Assembly: GCF_002813245.1 (NCBI RefSeq)
Contig: NZ_PHUF01000002.1
Location: forward strand, 62,001-126,000
Origin: Novosphingobium kunmingense
GTDB taxonomy: Bacteria > Pseudomonadota > Alphaproteobacteria > Sphingomonadales > Sphingomonadaceae
DNA: 64,000 nt
Reading direction: 5' to 3'
Shown piece after piece: positions 1-9,293 of this stretch. Positions within the stretch are counted from its first letter, which is position 1. Each line of letters opens with the position of its first letter. The translations under genes and the position numbers were made by a program. The notes beneath the pieces are model-generated. The model ran no database searches and was not told the DNA's origin. It saw only the letters and a list, made by a program, of their open reading frames with translations.

Positions 1-27
1 AAGAGGCAACTTCGTTCCACCCTCGAC

Positions 28-66
28 GGGGCGGTCGCATGTGACAGGCGGCCGCCCCATTTTTTT
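28..66 (+). terminator. Intrinsic terminator of a gene upstream of the window
   Basis: A 10-bp stem (28-37 with 49-58, one G-U pair) with an 11-base loop is followed by a run of seven T at 60-66. This is a standard rho-independent terminator on the plus strand. It closes a gene that lies left of the window and insulates the TetR promoter that begins at about 71. Confidence 0.8.
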
Positions 67-70
67 GGCA

Positions 71-99
71 TTGCACATAACTGACCAGTCAGTTATTTA
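71..99 (+). promoter_or_regulatory. Promoter with TetR operator palindrome (78-95)
   Basis: The perfect inverted repeat TAACTGACCAGTCAGTTA (78-95, 8-bp arms, 2-bp centre) fits between a possible -35 TTGCAC (71-76) and a possible -10 TATTTA (94-99) with a 17-bp spacer. This is the usual layout for an autoregulating TetR repressor. The proposed start codon (GTG at 107) lies where transcription would begin, and there is no Shine-Dalgarno sequence, so the transcript may be leaderless. The palindrome is seen directly; the promoter boxes and leaderless status are inference. Confidence 0.7.
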
Positions 100-106
100 T
101 TTTGCC

Positions 107-724
107 GTGCCCAGACCCAGCGTCCCGACCCGCCGCGCCGACATCCTGGAAGCCGCACGCGCGGTGTTCAGCCAGCGCGGCTATGCCGGGACGCGGATGG
201 ACGACGTGGCCAAGGCCATCGGTCTGTCGAAGGCGGCGCTCTACCTCCAGTTCGAATCCAAGGACGCGCTGTTCCAGGCGCTGGTGACCGACGTTATCGA
301 TCGCACGCTGCCGGACATGGTTCCTGCCGATTTCGCGGATGTGCCCGCGCCGGCCCTGCTGGAAGGGTTCGTCCATGTGGCCGCCCAGCGGATGACGAGT
401 CCCGAGGTTGCCTTCGTGCCCCGCATCATCATCGGCGAAGGCTCGAACTTCCCCGATCTCGCACGCTTCTATCACGACAACGTCGTCGACCGCGGCCTCG
501 GCATGGTGGAAGCGATCATTCGCCACGGGGTGGGGCGGGGCGAGTTCATTTGCGAGGATCCGGCCATGGCCTGCCGGTCGGTGATCGGTGCCCTGCTGCT
601 GAACGCGGTCTGGCGTATGGTGTTCGAGCCGGTCGGCGCAGAGCCGGTCGATCCCGCGGCCATGGCGCGCGCGCACACGCGGTTGCTGCTCGACGGCCTT
701 CTTGTCAGAAAGGATGCAGCCTGA
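107..724 (+). CDS. TetR/AcrR family transcriptional repressor
   Basis: A 205-residue regulator. Residues about 8-55 form the TetR helix-turn-helix (ILEAARAVFSQRGY ... IGLSKAALYLQFESKDALF), and the rest is a helical ligand and dimer domain of normal length. I chose the GTG at 107 because an earlier in-frame ATG at 41 would lie inside the upstream terminator and the palindromic operator. Its stop shares one base with the start of the HlyD gene, so it heads a four-gene operon with the efflux genes. By analogy with CecR and the Ybh exporter of Escherichia coli, it probably represses its own operon until a toxic ligand binds. The ligand is unknown. Confidence 0.9.
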   Translation: MPRPSVPTRRADILEAARAVFSQRGYAGTRMDDVAKAIGLSKAALYLQFESKDALFQALVTDVIDRTLPDMVPADFADVPAPALLEGFVHVAAQRMTSPEVAFVPRIIIGEGSNFPDLARFYHDNVVDRGLGMVEAIIRHGVGRGEFICEDPAMACRSVIGALLLNAVWRMVFEPVGAEPVDPAAMARAHTRLLLDGLLVRKDAA

Positions 725-1698
725 TGCCTCAGGTGCCCAAGCCCGTGATCGGTCTGGCCGTGCTGGCCATTGTCGGCGGTGCGGGCTGGTATGCCACGCG
801 GCCGTCCGCAGAGGCGGGTTGGCTCGGTTACGTCGAGGCGGAGACGCTTTACGTCGCTTCGCCGGTCTCGGGCCGGCTGGCCACGCGCGCGGTCGATCGC
901 GGTGCGGCCGTCGCTGCCGGCGCGCCGCTGTTCTCGCTCGATCCCGAAACCACCGACGCTGATACGGCGCGCATCGAAGCCCAGGTTGCCGCGGCCGAGG
1001 CCCAGGCCGGCGATCTTTCCGCCGCCCGCCAGCGCGCGCCCGAGATCGCCGTTTCTCGCGCGGCTGAGGCCCAGGCCGCCGCCCAACTGACCAAGGCGCA
1101 GAACGATTACTCGCGGATTTCGGCGCTGGCCGGACGGGGCTTTGCCAGCCGCGCCCAACTCGACGCGGCGCGCGCGGCGCGCGATGCCGCGGTGGCCGCC
1201 TTGGCCCAGACCCGCGCGCAGATCGCCTCGGGCCAGATCAGCGCCGGACGCAGCGAACAGATCGCCGCGGCGCGTGCGCAGGTGTCCGAAGCCGAAGCCG
1301 CCCTGCGCGGTCAGCGCCAGCGCCGCCGCGAGATTGCCCCGGTCGCCCCGGCGCGCGGCGTGGTCGAGCAGACCTTCTACAACCCCGGCGAGTGGGTGCC
1401 GGCCAATTCGCCGGTGGTCTCGGTCCTGCCCGACGACAAGCGCAAGTTGCGCTTCTACGTGCCGCAGGACCGGATTGCTGCGGTCCGGCCGGGCATGACC
1501 GTGCGCTATACCTGTGACGGCTGCGGCGCGGCGCGCCAGGCGCGGGTCAGCTATGTCTCGCCGCGCAGCGAGTTTTCCCCGCCGGTGATCTACAGCGAGA
1601 CCGCGCGGGCCAAGCTGGTCTTCCTGGTCGAGGCGCTGCTTCCCGCCGATACCAGGCCGCTGCCGCCGGGCCTGCCCGTCGCAGTGGAACCGCTGTGA
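724..1698 (+). CDS. HlyD family periplasmic adaptor of an ABC exporter
   Basis: A 324-residue membrane-fusion protein. An N-terminal anchor helix (about 7-25) is followed by a biotinyl-lipoyl-like half (ASPVSGRL, about 40-75), a long Ala/Gln/Arg-rich coiled coil (about 80-200), the second lipoyl half (APARGVVEQTFYNPGEWV) and a beta-barrel domain. A CDGC pair in the barrel is unusual. The protein would link the inner-membrane ABC transporter encoded next to it with an outer-membrane channel, which is not encoded here. The start overlaps the TetR stop by one base, and the stop overlaps the ATPase start as GTGA. It resembles YbhG/YhiI-type adaptors. The substrate cannot be read from the sequence. 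Confidence 0.9.
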   Translation: MPQVPKPVIGLAVLAIVGGAGWYATRPSAEAGWLGYVEAETLYVASPVSGRLATRAVDRGAAVAAGAPLFSLDPETTDADTARIEAQVAAAEAQAGDLSAARQRAPEIAVSRAAEAQAAAQLTKAQNDYSRISALAGRGFASRAQLDAARAARDAAVAALAQTRAQIASGQISAGRSEQIAAARAQVSEAEAALRGQRQRRREIAPVAPARGVVEQTFYNPGEWVPANSPVVSVLPDDKRKLRFYVPQDRIAAVRPGMTVRYTCDGCGAARQARVSYVSPRSEFSPPVIYSETARAKLVFLVEALLPADTRPLPPGLPVAVEPL

Positions 1699-2627
1699 GT
1701 GACGCGCCCGCCATCGCCGTGCGCGGGTTGACCAAGCGGTTCGGCGGACGGACCGTGGTTGACCATGTCGATCTGGCGGTGCAGCCGGGCCGGATCTGCG
1801 GCTTCCTCGGCCCCAACGGATCGGGCAAGACGACGACGCTGCGGATGATCTGCGGCCTGCTGATCCCCGACGAGGGCGAGGGCGAAGTGCTCGGTCTCGA
1901 CCTCAGGACGAGCCGCCGCGCCATCAAGCAGCAGATCGGCTACATGACGCAGAAGTTCGGGCTGTTTTCCGACCTTTCCATTGCCGAGAACCTGGAATTC
2001 ATCGCCCGGGTCTACTCGCTCGACAACCGCAATGCGCGCGTCGAGGCAGCGCTCGAGCGGCTCGGCCTGACCAGTCGCGCCGGGCATCTCGCGGGCAAAC
2101 TGTCGGGAGGGTGGAAGCAGCGCCTTGCGCTCGCCGCTGCTGTCCTTCACGAGCCGAGGATCCTGCTGCTCGATGAACCGACCGCCGGGGTCGATCCCCA
2201 GGCCCGGCGCGAGTTCTGGGACCAGATCCATGCGCTGGCGCGCGAAGGCATGACTGTTCTCGTCTCGACCCACTATATGGACGAGGCCGAGCGCTGCCAC
2301 GAGATCGCCTATATCGCCTATGGGGTGATGCTGGCGCACGGTACTACCGACCAGGTCATTGCCGCCTCTGGCCTTTCCGCGCTCGAAGGCGAAGGTCCGG
2401 GTGCCGACCGGCTGGCCGCCGAGATCGAGGAACGTCCGGGCGTGGCCATGGCGGCGCCATTTGGCACGACGCTCCACGTCTGCGGCACCGATCCCGAGGC
2501 GCTTCGTGCGGCGGTGGCGCCCTGGGCCGAGCGCATCACCTGGCGGGCGGTTCCACCCACGCTCGAGGACGTGTTCATCAACCTGATGCGCACCGCCACC
2601 GACGGATCCGTGGTGGAGCAGGCCTGA
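1695..2627 (+). CDS. ABC transporter ATP-binding protein (drug-export type)
   Basis: A 310-residue single nucleotide-binding protein. Walker A GPNGSGKTT is at 39-47, the signature LSGGWKQ at 136-142, Walker B ILLLDEP at 156-162, and an H-loop in STHYMDEAE. The C-terminal tail after about residue 230 is the extension seen in CcmA/YbhF-type exporters. It starts at a GTG overlapping the HlyD stop, and its stop shares one base with the permease ATG. E. coli YbhF carries two ATPase domains, whereas this protein has one and must act as a homodimer with the next gene product. Confidence 0.93.
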   Translation: MSDAPAIAVRGLTKRFGGRTVVDHVDLAVQPGRICGFLGPNGSGKTTTLRMICGLLIPDEGEGEVLGLDLRTSRRAIKQQIGYMTQKFGLFSDLSIAENLEFIARVYSLDNRNARVEAALERLGLTSRAGHLAGKLSGGWKQRLALAAAVLHEPRILLLDEPTAGVDPQARREFWDQIHALAREGMTVLVSTHYMDEAERCHEIAYIAYGVMLAHGTTDQVIAASGLSALEGEGPGADRLAAEIEERPGVAMAAPFGTTLHVCGTDPEALRAAVAPWAERITWRAVPPTLEDVFINLMRTATDGSVVEQA

Positions 2628-3748
2628 TGTGGGAACGGATCGGCGCGATGGTGTTCAAGGAAGTACGCCAGATGGCGCGCGACCCGGGCATGTTCGTGAT
2701 GATGCTGATGTTTCCGATCATCCAGCTTGCGATCTTCGGCTTCGCGATCAACTCCGATCCGCGCCACCTGCCGCTGGCGATCGAAAGCAAAGACAATTCG
2801 GTCTATTCGCGTTCGATCGTCAGCGCGCTGCGCACAACCGGCTATTTCGACGTGGCCAAGGTAGTCACTACCTATGGCGAGGGCGACCGTCTGTTGTCCG
2901 AAGGCGAGGTGCAGTTCGTCCTTACCGTGCCGGCCGATTTTTCGCGCGATCTGGTACGCGGCCAGCGACCGCAGCTTCTTCTCACCGTCGACGCGACCGA
3001 TCCGGCTTCGACCGGGCCTGCCGTAGCCGCCGTCAACGAGGCGATCGCCCGGGCCCTGGCGCGCGACCTTGCCGGCCCCCTGACAATGCGCCTGCAGACC
3101 CCGCCGCCGGTCGATGTCGTCCTGCACCGCAGCTTCAACCCCGAAGGTATCACCAGTCACAACACCGTGCCGGGGCTGCTTGCCATCATCTTGTCGATGA
3201 CCATGGTGGCGCTCACCGCCATGTCGGTGACGCGCGAAACCGAGCAAGGCACCATGGAGAACCTGCTCGCCACCCCGCTTCGCCCGATCGAGGTGATGAT
3301 CGGCAAGATCGTGCCCTATTTCGCCATGGGGCTGGTCCAGGTGCTGGTCGTCCTGCTGGCGGCGGCGATCGTGTTCGAAGTGCCCTTCGTCGGCTCGTTC
3401 GGCCTGCTGCTGGCGGTCACGCTGCTGTTCACTCTGGTCAGCCTGGCCTTGGGCTTCACGCTGTCCACGCTGGTCGACAGCCAGATCATGTCGATGCAGT
3501 TGTCGATGCTCTACCTGCTGCCCTCTATCCTGCTGTCGGGCTTCGCCTTTCCCTTTCGCGGCATGCCGGTCTGGGCGCAGTGGCTGGCCGAATTGCTGCC
3601 GCCCACGCATTACATCCGGCTGGTCCGCGGCGTCATGCTCAAGGGGTGGGACTGGCAGCTGGCTTTGTCGGAAACCGCCGTGCTGGTCGTGATGCTGCTG
3701 GCCTTCGGTACGATCGCGGTGCGGCGCTACCGCGACACCGTGGCCTGA
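2627..3748 (+). CDS. ABC-2 type transporter permease
   Basis: A 373-residue membrane subunit. There is one N-terminal membrane helix (FVMMLMFPIIQLAIFGFAI, about 24-42), a periplasmic domain of roughly 140 residues, then five helices in the C-terminal half. The family motif ETEQGTMENLLATPLRP lies before the third helix. This is the YbhR/YbhS/YhhJ arrangement, but only one permease gene is present, implying a homodimer. It is the last gene of the TetR-controlled operon. Its last 22 bases overlap the end of the convergent M16 protease gene. Confidence 0.92.
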   Translation: MWERIGAMVFKEVRQMARDPGMFVMMLMFPIIQLAIFGFAINSDPRHLPLAIESKDNSVYSRSIVSALRTTGYFDVAKVVTTYGEGDRLLSEGEVQFVLTVPADFSRDLVRGQRPQLLLTVDATDPASTGPAVAAVNEAIARALARDLAGPLTMRLQTPPPVDVVLHRSFNPEGITSHNTVPGLLAIILSMTMVALTAMSVTRETEQGTMENLLATPLRPIEVMIGKIVPYFAMGLVQVLVVLLAAAIVFEVPFVGSFGLLLAVTLLFTLVSLALGFTLSTLVDSQIMSMQLSMLYLLPSILLSGFAFPFRGMPVWAQWLAELLPPTHYIRLVRGVMLKGWDWQLALSETAVLVVMLLAFGTIAVRRYRDTVA

Positions 3749-6612
3749 TCGGCGCCAGCCGCCACGCCGTCCGGCAGGACGGTGATCTCCACCCCCGCCT
3801 GCGGCGTCAGGTAACGCCGCGCAATCGCCTGGATATCGGCGGTGGTGATCGCTTTCACCCGTTCTACCGATCTCAGGTAGCGCTCGATCCGGTCCGGTTC
3901 GGTCTGGGCGCGGTCGACATAGGCCAGCCAGCCGGCATTGGTCTTGAGCAGGTTCTCGAAGCTCTCGATCATCGGCGCGCGGGCACGCAGCAGCACGTCG
4001 GCGGGTAGCGGCCTGTCGCGCAGGTCGGCCAGCGTTTCGGCAATCGCGGCCCGGGTCGCAGCGATCTCGCCCACCTCGACCGAAGCCGAAATGCCGAAGA
4101 CGCCGTAGTCGCGCCACGTCCGCGAAGTGGTGCTGCTGGCGCTGGGCGAATAGGCCTTGCCCAGCTTCTCGCGCAGCGTGTCGGTCAGTTCGATCCGCAC
4201 GACCCGTTCAAGCAGTTCGAGCTTGAGCATCTCGACCGGATCCTCCCCGTCGCGGGTCGGCCAGGTGATGGTGACCAGCGCCTGATCCTTGGGACCGCTG
4301 TGGCGCAGCACGCGCGGGCTGCGATCCGCGGTAAAGCTGCGGCGCCGTTCGTCGGCATAGGGCCGGAAATCGGTCTCGCGCGCGGGCAGGGCGCCAAAGC
4401 TCGCGGCGACGGCGGTGATCGCCGCGTCGGGATCGAAGTCGCCGACCAGGCCAATCTCGATCGCGCCCGAGGCCAGCCGCTCGCCGATGGTGCTCTTCAG
4501 CTTTTCGAAGGTCAGCCCGCGCCAGTCCTCGACCTTGCCCAGGCTGAAGCGCGGATCGTTGTCCGACAGGATCGCGCCGCCATCGGCGGCCAGCGTCGCG
4601 CCCGGCGTAGCCCGCAGCGAGGCGAACATGTTGTTGACCGACTGGCGGAACTGCACCTCGCCCTCGCGGCGATAGCCCGGATCGGTCACCTGTGCGGCCA
4701 GCAGTTGCATCTGCAGCAGCAGGTCCTGGCGGTTGGTCGTGACCAGTTGGGTGAAGGTCTCGTCGGTCACGGCAAAACTGGTTGCCGCGGTTTTGCCCGC
4801 CAGAAGCGTGTCGAGCTGGTCCTTGCTATGCTTGCCAAGCCCGCCGAGCGTCAGGACACTGCCCAACTTGGTCGCCAACGGCTGGTCTTTGGTCGCCAAG
4901 AAATTGCCGCCATCGATCGAGGTCTGGACCCAGATCCGGTCCTTCTGCAAGTCGGTCTGCTTGAGATTGAGACGCACTCCGTTGGCAAAGCGCAACTCAC
5001 GGATACCCAGCAGCGGTTCCACCCGGTCACTGACGACGCGGCCTTGCGCGCCGAAATCGGTATAGGCAAACTGCCCGCTCTCGGCAGCCTTGGGCGGAGC
5101 AATGGCGGCCCGCATCGCCTGGTCCCAGGCCTGGCGAAGTCCTGCTTCGCCGCCAGTCGGCGGCATCCTGCCCTGAAAACGCAGCAACGGCACGTCGAGC
5201 GGCACCAGCTCACGCTTGAGGGCGGCAAGGACAGCCGCCGGGGTGATCTGCGGAATGAACGCCTCGAGCCTTGCAAGCGAGCGGCTCGGGGTGTCGGGAA
5301 CGACCTCGTCAGTAACCAGTGCCAGCACCGCGCCAGTAAGCTGGCCGTTGCTGCGGGTATCCTGCGCTGCGGCAGAGTTGGCGTTCGCCGCACGGATCGC
5401 CGCAACCTGTTCATGCACTTCGTCAGCGCTGAAGCCGTAATGCAGCGCGCGGCGGTATTCCTGCGCCGCCGTGACCAATCCGCGGCGCCATTTGCCATCG
5501 ACTGTATCGATGACGAGGCTGGTCGCGCGGCCCGCCTCGAACAGGTCTCCGGTGCCGAGCCCTGCGTTGCGGAACGGGGCGTTCGCCTCGCGCGTCAGGC
5601 GCAGCAGCCGGCGGTTGACGATGGCATAGCCGACCTGCCGCAACAGGTTCTCACGGCGCTGGGCCAAGCTGTCGGGCTCGTCCTTCCATGCGCCGAGGCG
5701 GCTCGCGGTGATCCGCTCCGACAGCGCGGGATCGATATAGATGTCGGTGCGCGGTTCGGCCCTGGTTGCGATGGGGCCTGCGGAGGGCTGGTCTTCGGCG
5801 GGCGCGGCCTGCCAGCTGTCGAACCGGGCGCGGATCGCCGTTTCGACCGCGGCGGCATCGACATCGCCGATCACCACCAGCGTGGTCTGCGCCGGCACGT
5901 ATTCGCGGCGGTAGAAGGCGCGCAGGGCCTCGGCTGAGGCGCCGCTGAGGGTCTCGGTGGTGCCGATCGGCAAACGCTGCGCATAGCGCGAGCCGGGTGC
6001 AACGAACTCGGTCTGGTCGACATAGTTGCGCAGCGAGAAGCTGTTGCGATCGCGCATTTCCGACAGGATCACGCCGCGTTCGCGCGCCACCGCCTCGGGC
6101 GACATGGTCAGCTCGCTCGCGGTTTCGCGCATCAGCATCAGCGCCGTGTCGAGCAGCCGGCCATCAGCGCGCGGCAGGTCGAGCATGTAGGTCGTGCGAT
6201 CGTAACTGGTCGTCGCGTTGGTGTCGGCCCCAAAGGCCAGCCCGTCGCGCTCGAGCAACTTGATCATCTCGCCTTCGGGCACGTTGGTCGAGCCGTTAAA
6301 GGCCATGTGCTCGACGAAATGGGCAAAACCACGCTCGGCTTCGCCTTCGTCGAGCGAGCCGGCCTCGACGTTCATGCGAACCACCGCCGTGCCCTTCGGC
6401 GTTGCGTTGTGCCGCACGACAAAGCGCATGCCGTTGGCCAGCTGGCCGAAGCGGTAGCCTTCGTCGACCGGCACGTCGCTAGCCTGGAAGGCCCAGGTCG
6501 GCTTGGCGCGAGGGATCGACGCCACGCCCGCAGTCTCGCCAGCGCGCGGGGCGCAGGCTGCCAGTGCAAGCATCGAAATGGTTAGAGCGGACAGGGCTTT
6601 GCGCGACAGCAT
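3727..6612 (-). CDS. M16 family zinc metallopeptidase, lipoprotein
   Basis: A 961-residue insulinase-family peptidase in one chain with two M16 halves (about 45-480 and 500-930). The inverted zinc motif HFVEH is at 98-102, followed downstream by the third-ligand region ERGVILSEM; the second half lacks an HxxEH and is the usual inactive partner. I chose the ATG at 6612 because it gives a clean lipoprotein signal with lipobox LAAC (Cys20), whereas an upstream ATG at 6666 would bury it. The mature protein should be anchored in the envelope and degrade small peptides. It follows purC on the same strand with a 90-base gap and overlaps the ABC permease gene tail to tail by 22 bases. Confidence 0.93.
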   Translation of the reverse strand: MLSRKALSALTISMLALAACAPRAGETAGVASIPRAKPTWAFQASDVPVDEGYRFGQLANGMRFVVRHNATPKGTAVVRMNVEAGSLDEGEAERGFAHFVEHMAFNGSTNVPEGEMIKLLERDGLAFGADTNATTSYDRTTYMLDLPRADGRLLDTALMLMRETASELTMSPEAVARERGVILSEMRDRNSFSLRNYVDQTEFVAPGSRYAQRLPIGTTETLSGASAEALRAFYRREYVPAQTTLVVIGDVDAAAVETAIRARFDSWQAAPAEDQPSAGPIATRAEPRTDIYIDPALSERITASRLGAWKDEPDSLAQRRENLLRQVGYAIVNRRLLRLTREANAPFRNAGLGTGDLFEAGRATSLVIDTVDGKWRRGLVTAAQEYRRALHYGFSADEVHEQVAAIRAANANSAAAQDTRSNGQLTGAVLALVTDEVVPDTPSRSLARLEAFIPQITPAAVLAALKRELVPLDVPLLRFQGRMPPTGGEAGLRQAWDQAMRAAIAPPKAAESGQFAYTDFGAQGRVVSDRVEPLLGIRELRFANGVRLNLKQTDLQKDRIWVQTSIDGGNFLATKDQPLATKLGSVLTLGGLGKHSKDQLDTLLAGKTAATSFAVTDETFTQLVTTNRQDLLLQMQLLAAQVTDPGYRREGEVQFRQSVNNMFASLRATPGATLAADGGAILSDNDPRFSLGKVEDWRGLTFEKLKSTIGERLASGAIEIGLVGDFDPDAAITAVAASFGALPARETDFRPYADERRRSFTADRSPRVLRHSGPKDQALVTITWPTRDGEDPVEMLKLELLERVVRIELTDTLREKLGKAYSPSASSTTSRTWRDYGVFGISASVEVGEIAATRAAIAETLADLRDRPLPADVLLRARAPMIESFENLLKTNAGWLAYVDRAQTEPDRIERYLRSVERVKAITTADIQAIARRYLTPQAGVEITVLPDGVAAGADQATVSR

Positions 6613-6702
6613 CACAAGGCGACGTGCCGCATGGGGACGCAGCGGGCAAGGCCTTGCGGTCCACAATCGACGGACGGGCCATCCGGCCCGCCCGATGAGC
6701 GC

Positions 6703-7482
6703 TTATTTGCCGCGCAGCTTCCTGTGCGCGCCGAGATCGAGCACTTCGCTCGGGCCGTCGTTTTCCAGCAGGCCGAGACGGCGGGCGACTTCCTGGTAGG
6801 CCTCTTCCTCGCCACCGAGATCGCGGCGGAAGCGGTCCTTGTCGAGCTTTTCGCCGGTGGTCATGTCCCACAGGCGGCATCCGTCGGGGCTGATCTCGTC
6901 GGCCAGGATCACGCGGCTGTAATCGCCGTCCCAGATCCGCCCGAACTCCAGCTTGAAGTCGACCAGACGAATGTTGATCGCCGCGAACATACCGCAGAGG
7001 AAATCGTTGACCCGGATCGCCATCGAGGAAATGTCCTGCATTTCCTCGTTCCCGGCCCAACCGAAGCAGGCGATATGCTCTTCGGCGACCATCGGATCGC
7101 CCAGCGCATCGTCCTTGTAATAGTACTCGATCAACGTGTGGGGCAAAGGCTCGCCTTCGGGGATGCCGAGGCGCTTGGAAATCGAGCCGGCGGCCACGTT
7201 GCGCACCACGACCTCGATCGGGATGATCTCGACCTGGCGGACCAGCTGCTCGCGCATGTTGAGGCGCTTAATGAAGTGGGTCGGGATGCCGATGTGGTTG
7301 AGGCGAGTGAACACGTACTCGCTGATGCGGTTGTTGATCACGCCCTTGCCGTTGATCGTGCCCTTCTTCTGCGCGTTGAAGGCGGTGGCATCGTCCTTGA
7401 AGTACTGGATGATCGTGCCCGGTTCGGGGCCTTCGTAGAGGATCTTGGCCTTGCCTTCATAGATCTGGCGGCGACGCGACAT
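6703..7482 (-). CDS. purC: Phosphoribosylaminoimidazole-succinocarboxamide synthase
   Basis: A 259-residue SAICAR synthetase that joins CAIR and aspartate using ATP in purine synthesis. The N-terminus [15 protein letters not shown] and the segment [17 protein letters not shown] are family hallmarks, and the length is normal for the short bacterial type. The ATG at 7482 has a good ribosome-binding site (AAGGAAG, about 8 bases upstream), so the in-frame extension to 7653 is not used. A 9-bp stem with a GGAT loop follows the stop (6672-6693), but it has no T tract and is not a clear terminator. purF lies 7 kb away, so the purine genes are scattered. Confidence 0.97.
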   Translation of the reverse strand: MSRRRQIYEGKAKILYEGPEPGTIIQYFKDDATAFNAQKKGTINGKGVINNRISEYVFTRLNHIGIPTHFIKRLNMREQLVRQVEIIPIEVVVRNVAAGSISKRLGIPEGEPLPHTLIEYYYKDDALGDPMVAEEHIACFGWAGNEEMQDISSMAIRVNDFLCGMFAAINIRLVDFKLEFGRIWDGDYSRVILADEISPDGCRLWDMTTGEKLDKDRFRRDLGGEEEAYQEVARRLGLLENDGPSEVLDLGAHRKLRGK

Positions 7483-7652
7483 GGGCACTTCCTTGGACGT
7501 GAAAAAGCCAAGCCCCGGCGCGGGCAAGTCAGCGAAAACCTGCATGGCCGGGGCGATTGCCGCGCCCTTACGCCAAAATCCCGGCCAGCGCAATCGAACC
7601 GCGCCGCCGCCGCGGGTGGACTTGTTCGGGGCGCGGCGGCAGGATGCCTGCA

Positions 7653-9125
7653 ATGAGACTTGCCCTGACGTTCATCGCCTTGCTGCCGTTGGTTGCGCCC
7701 GCCGCCGCACAGACCGCCAGCCCGCTTTCGCTTCAGGTCGAGACAATTCTCGCCCAGGCCCCCAAGGGCGCCCGGTTTGGCGTGCTGGTCGTCGACGATG
7801 CGGGACAGGAGATCCTTGCGATCGATCCCGACCAGCGCTTCATCCCTGCGTCAAATACCAAGCTGTTCACGACTGCCGCCGCACTCGATGCGATGAGCGA
7901 CGATGCCGCCGCAGTCGAGGCGCGGGCAGCAACGTCGCTGGCCCTGGTTCCGGCGGCCAGAGGCGCGCCGGACGTGGTGCTGACCGGCGGGGGAACGGCG
8001 CTTTCGACCGCGAACGAATGCGTCAAGCGGTGTCTTGGCGGGCTGCTGTCGGGCATCGCCATGAAGGCTCGCAAGGTCGGCAACGTGATTGCCGACGATA
8101 CCGCCTTTGCCGACCAGCGATGGAGCCCGGGGATGAGCTGGAACAACATCCCGACCGAATCCGGCACGGCCGCCTCGGCCATCGTGGTCGATGACAACGA
8201 GGTGCCGCTGGTCGTGTCGCCGGGCACTGCCGGTGCGCCGGGCGTCGTCGCCGTGACGCCCTATTTCACCGTCCGGAACGAGGTCCAGACCATTGCCGAA
8301 GGGCAGACCAGGCTGGCGTTCGATCGCGCGGTCGGCAGCCGCGAACTCCGCGTCTACGGGATGATCCCGGTCAATGCGGCGCCTTGGCGCGAGCGGCTGG
8401 GGATCGACGATCCGGCCGAATTTGCCGGTTGGCTGGTGCGCGAAGGCCTGCTTGCCCGGGGGGTCAAGGTTGGCGGCAAGGTGATCGTGCGGCACCGCCC
8501 GCTGCAAGGCCTGGGCGTGGTGTCAGCGCCTGCGAAGGCACCCGAGCCGAGGCTGGCGCTCGCGGTCATGCCCGCTCCGCTGGCCGAAGAGGTCGCTGTG
8601 ATCAACAAGCCCAGCCAGAACCTGCGCGCCGAAGTCCTGCTGCGCCGACTGGGCCTGGTCGCCGATGCGAAAGACCCGCTCGGACCGGTCACTGGAGAAC
8701 CGGGATCGCTGGAAAGCGGGGTGGCGGCAATAAACGCCACGCTGGCACGGGCGGGCATCGCGCGAACCGCCTACGATTTTTCGGACGGATCGGGCATGTC
8801 GACTTACAACCGCATATCGCCGCGCGCTGCGGTCGGCCTGCTGACCTGGGCCAAGGGGCAGGCCTGGGCGCCGGTCTGGCGGGCCTCGTTGCCGGTCGGC
8901 GGGATCGACGGAACGCTGCGCCGCCGCTTCATCGGAACCCCGGTCGCCGGCAAGGTCTGGGCCAAGACCGGCACGCTCAACGCCACCAACGCGCTGTCAG
9001 GCTATCTCCAGGCGGCGAGTGGGCGCGAATTGACCTTTTCGATCCTGGCCAACGACGTCCCCGGCGATGCCAGCGCAGTTCCGATGATCGACGCGCTCGT
9101 CGTCGCCATCGCCGCAGCAAACTAG
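7653..9125 (+). CDS. dacB: D-alanyl-D-alanine carboxypeptidase/endopeptidase (PBP4, S13 family)
   Basis: A 490-residue periplasmic penicillin-binding protein that trims and cuts peptide cross-links in peptidoglycan. The signal peptide is residues 1-20 (cleavage after APAAAQ or nearby). The active-site tetrad SNTK is at 67-70, the second motif lies in [11 protein letters not shown], and the third is [11 protein letters not shown] roughly 190-residue insert between the first and second motifs is typical of PBP4. The ATG at 7653 gives a proper signal peptide; an earlier ATG at 7557 would not. It is divergent from purC with a 170-base gap. Confidence 0.93.
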   Translation: MRLALTFIALLPLVAPAAAQTASPLSLQVETILAQAPKGARFGVLVVDDAGQEILAIDPDQRFIPASNTKLFTTAAALDAMSDDAAAVEARAATSLALVPAARGAPDVVLTGGGTALSTANECVKRCLGGLLSGIAMKARKVGNVIADDTAFADQRWSPGMSWNNIPTESGTAASAIVVDDNEVPLVVSPGTAGAPGVVAVTPYFTVRNEVQTIAEGQTRLAFDRAVGSRELRVYGMIPVNAAPWRERLGIDDPAEFAGWLVREGLLARGVKVGGKVIVRHRPLQGLGVVSAPAKAPEPRLALAVMPAPLAEEVAVINKPSQNLRAEVLLRRLGLVADAKDPLGPVTGEPGSLESGVAAINATLARAGIARTAYDFSDGSGMSTYNRISPRAAVGLLTWAKGQAWAPVWRASLPVGGIDGTLRRRFIGTPVAGKVWAKTGTLNATNALSGYLQAASGRELTFSILANDVPGDASAVPMIDALVVAIAAAN

Positions 9126-9293
9126 GATACGTCTCGCGACCTGTGCCATTGTTGCCACATGTGACGCGGGCCATGCACCGCTGTCACCGGCCTGTCGCCT
9201 TTCGCCTAGCCAAGCCTCAAGCTTTTGATAGTCTTTGTATTCGAAGCCCCGGTCGCCGTCAGGCCCGGTGGCTGACGGACAAGGGGGGTAATC

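Noticed and set aside
6672..6693. Hairpin after purC as an intrinsic terminator
   Set aside because: No T tract follows on the minus strand; only the stem is clear.
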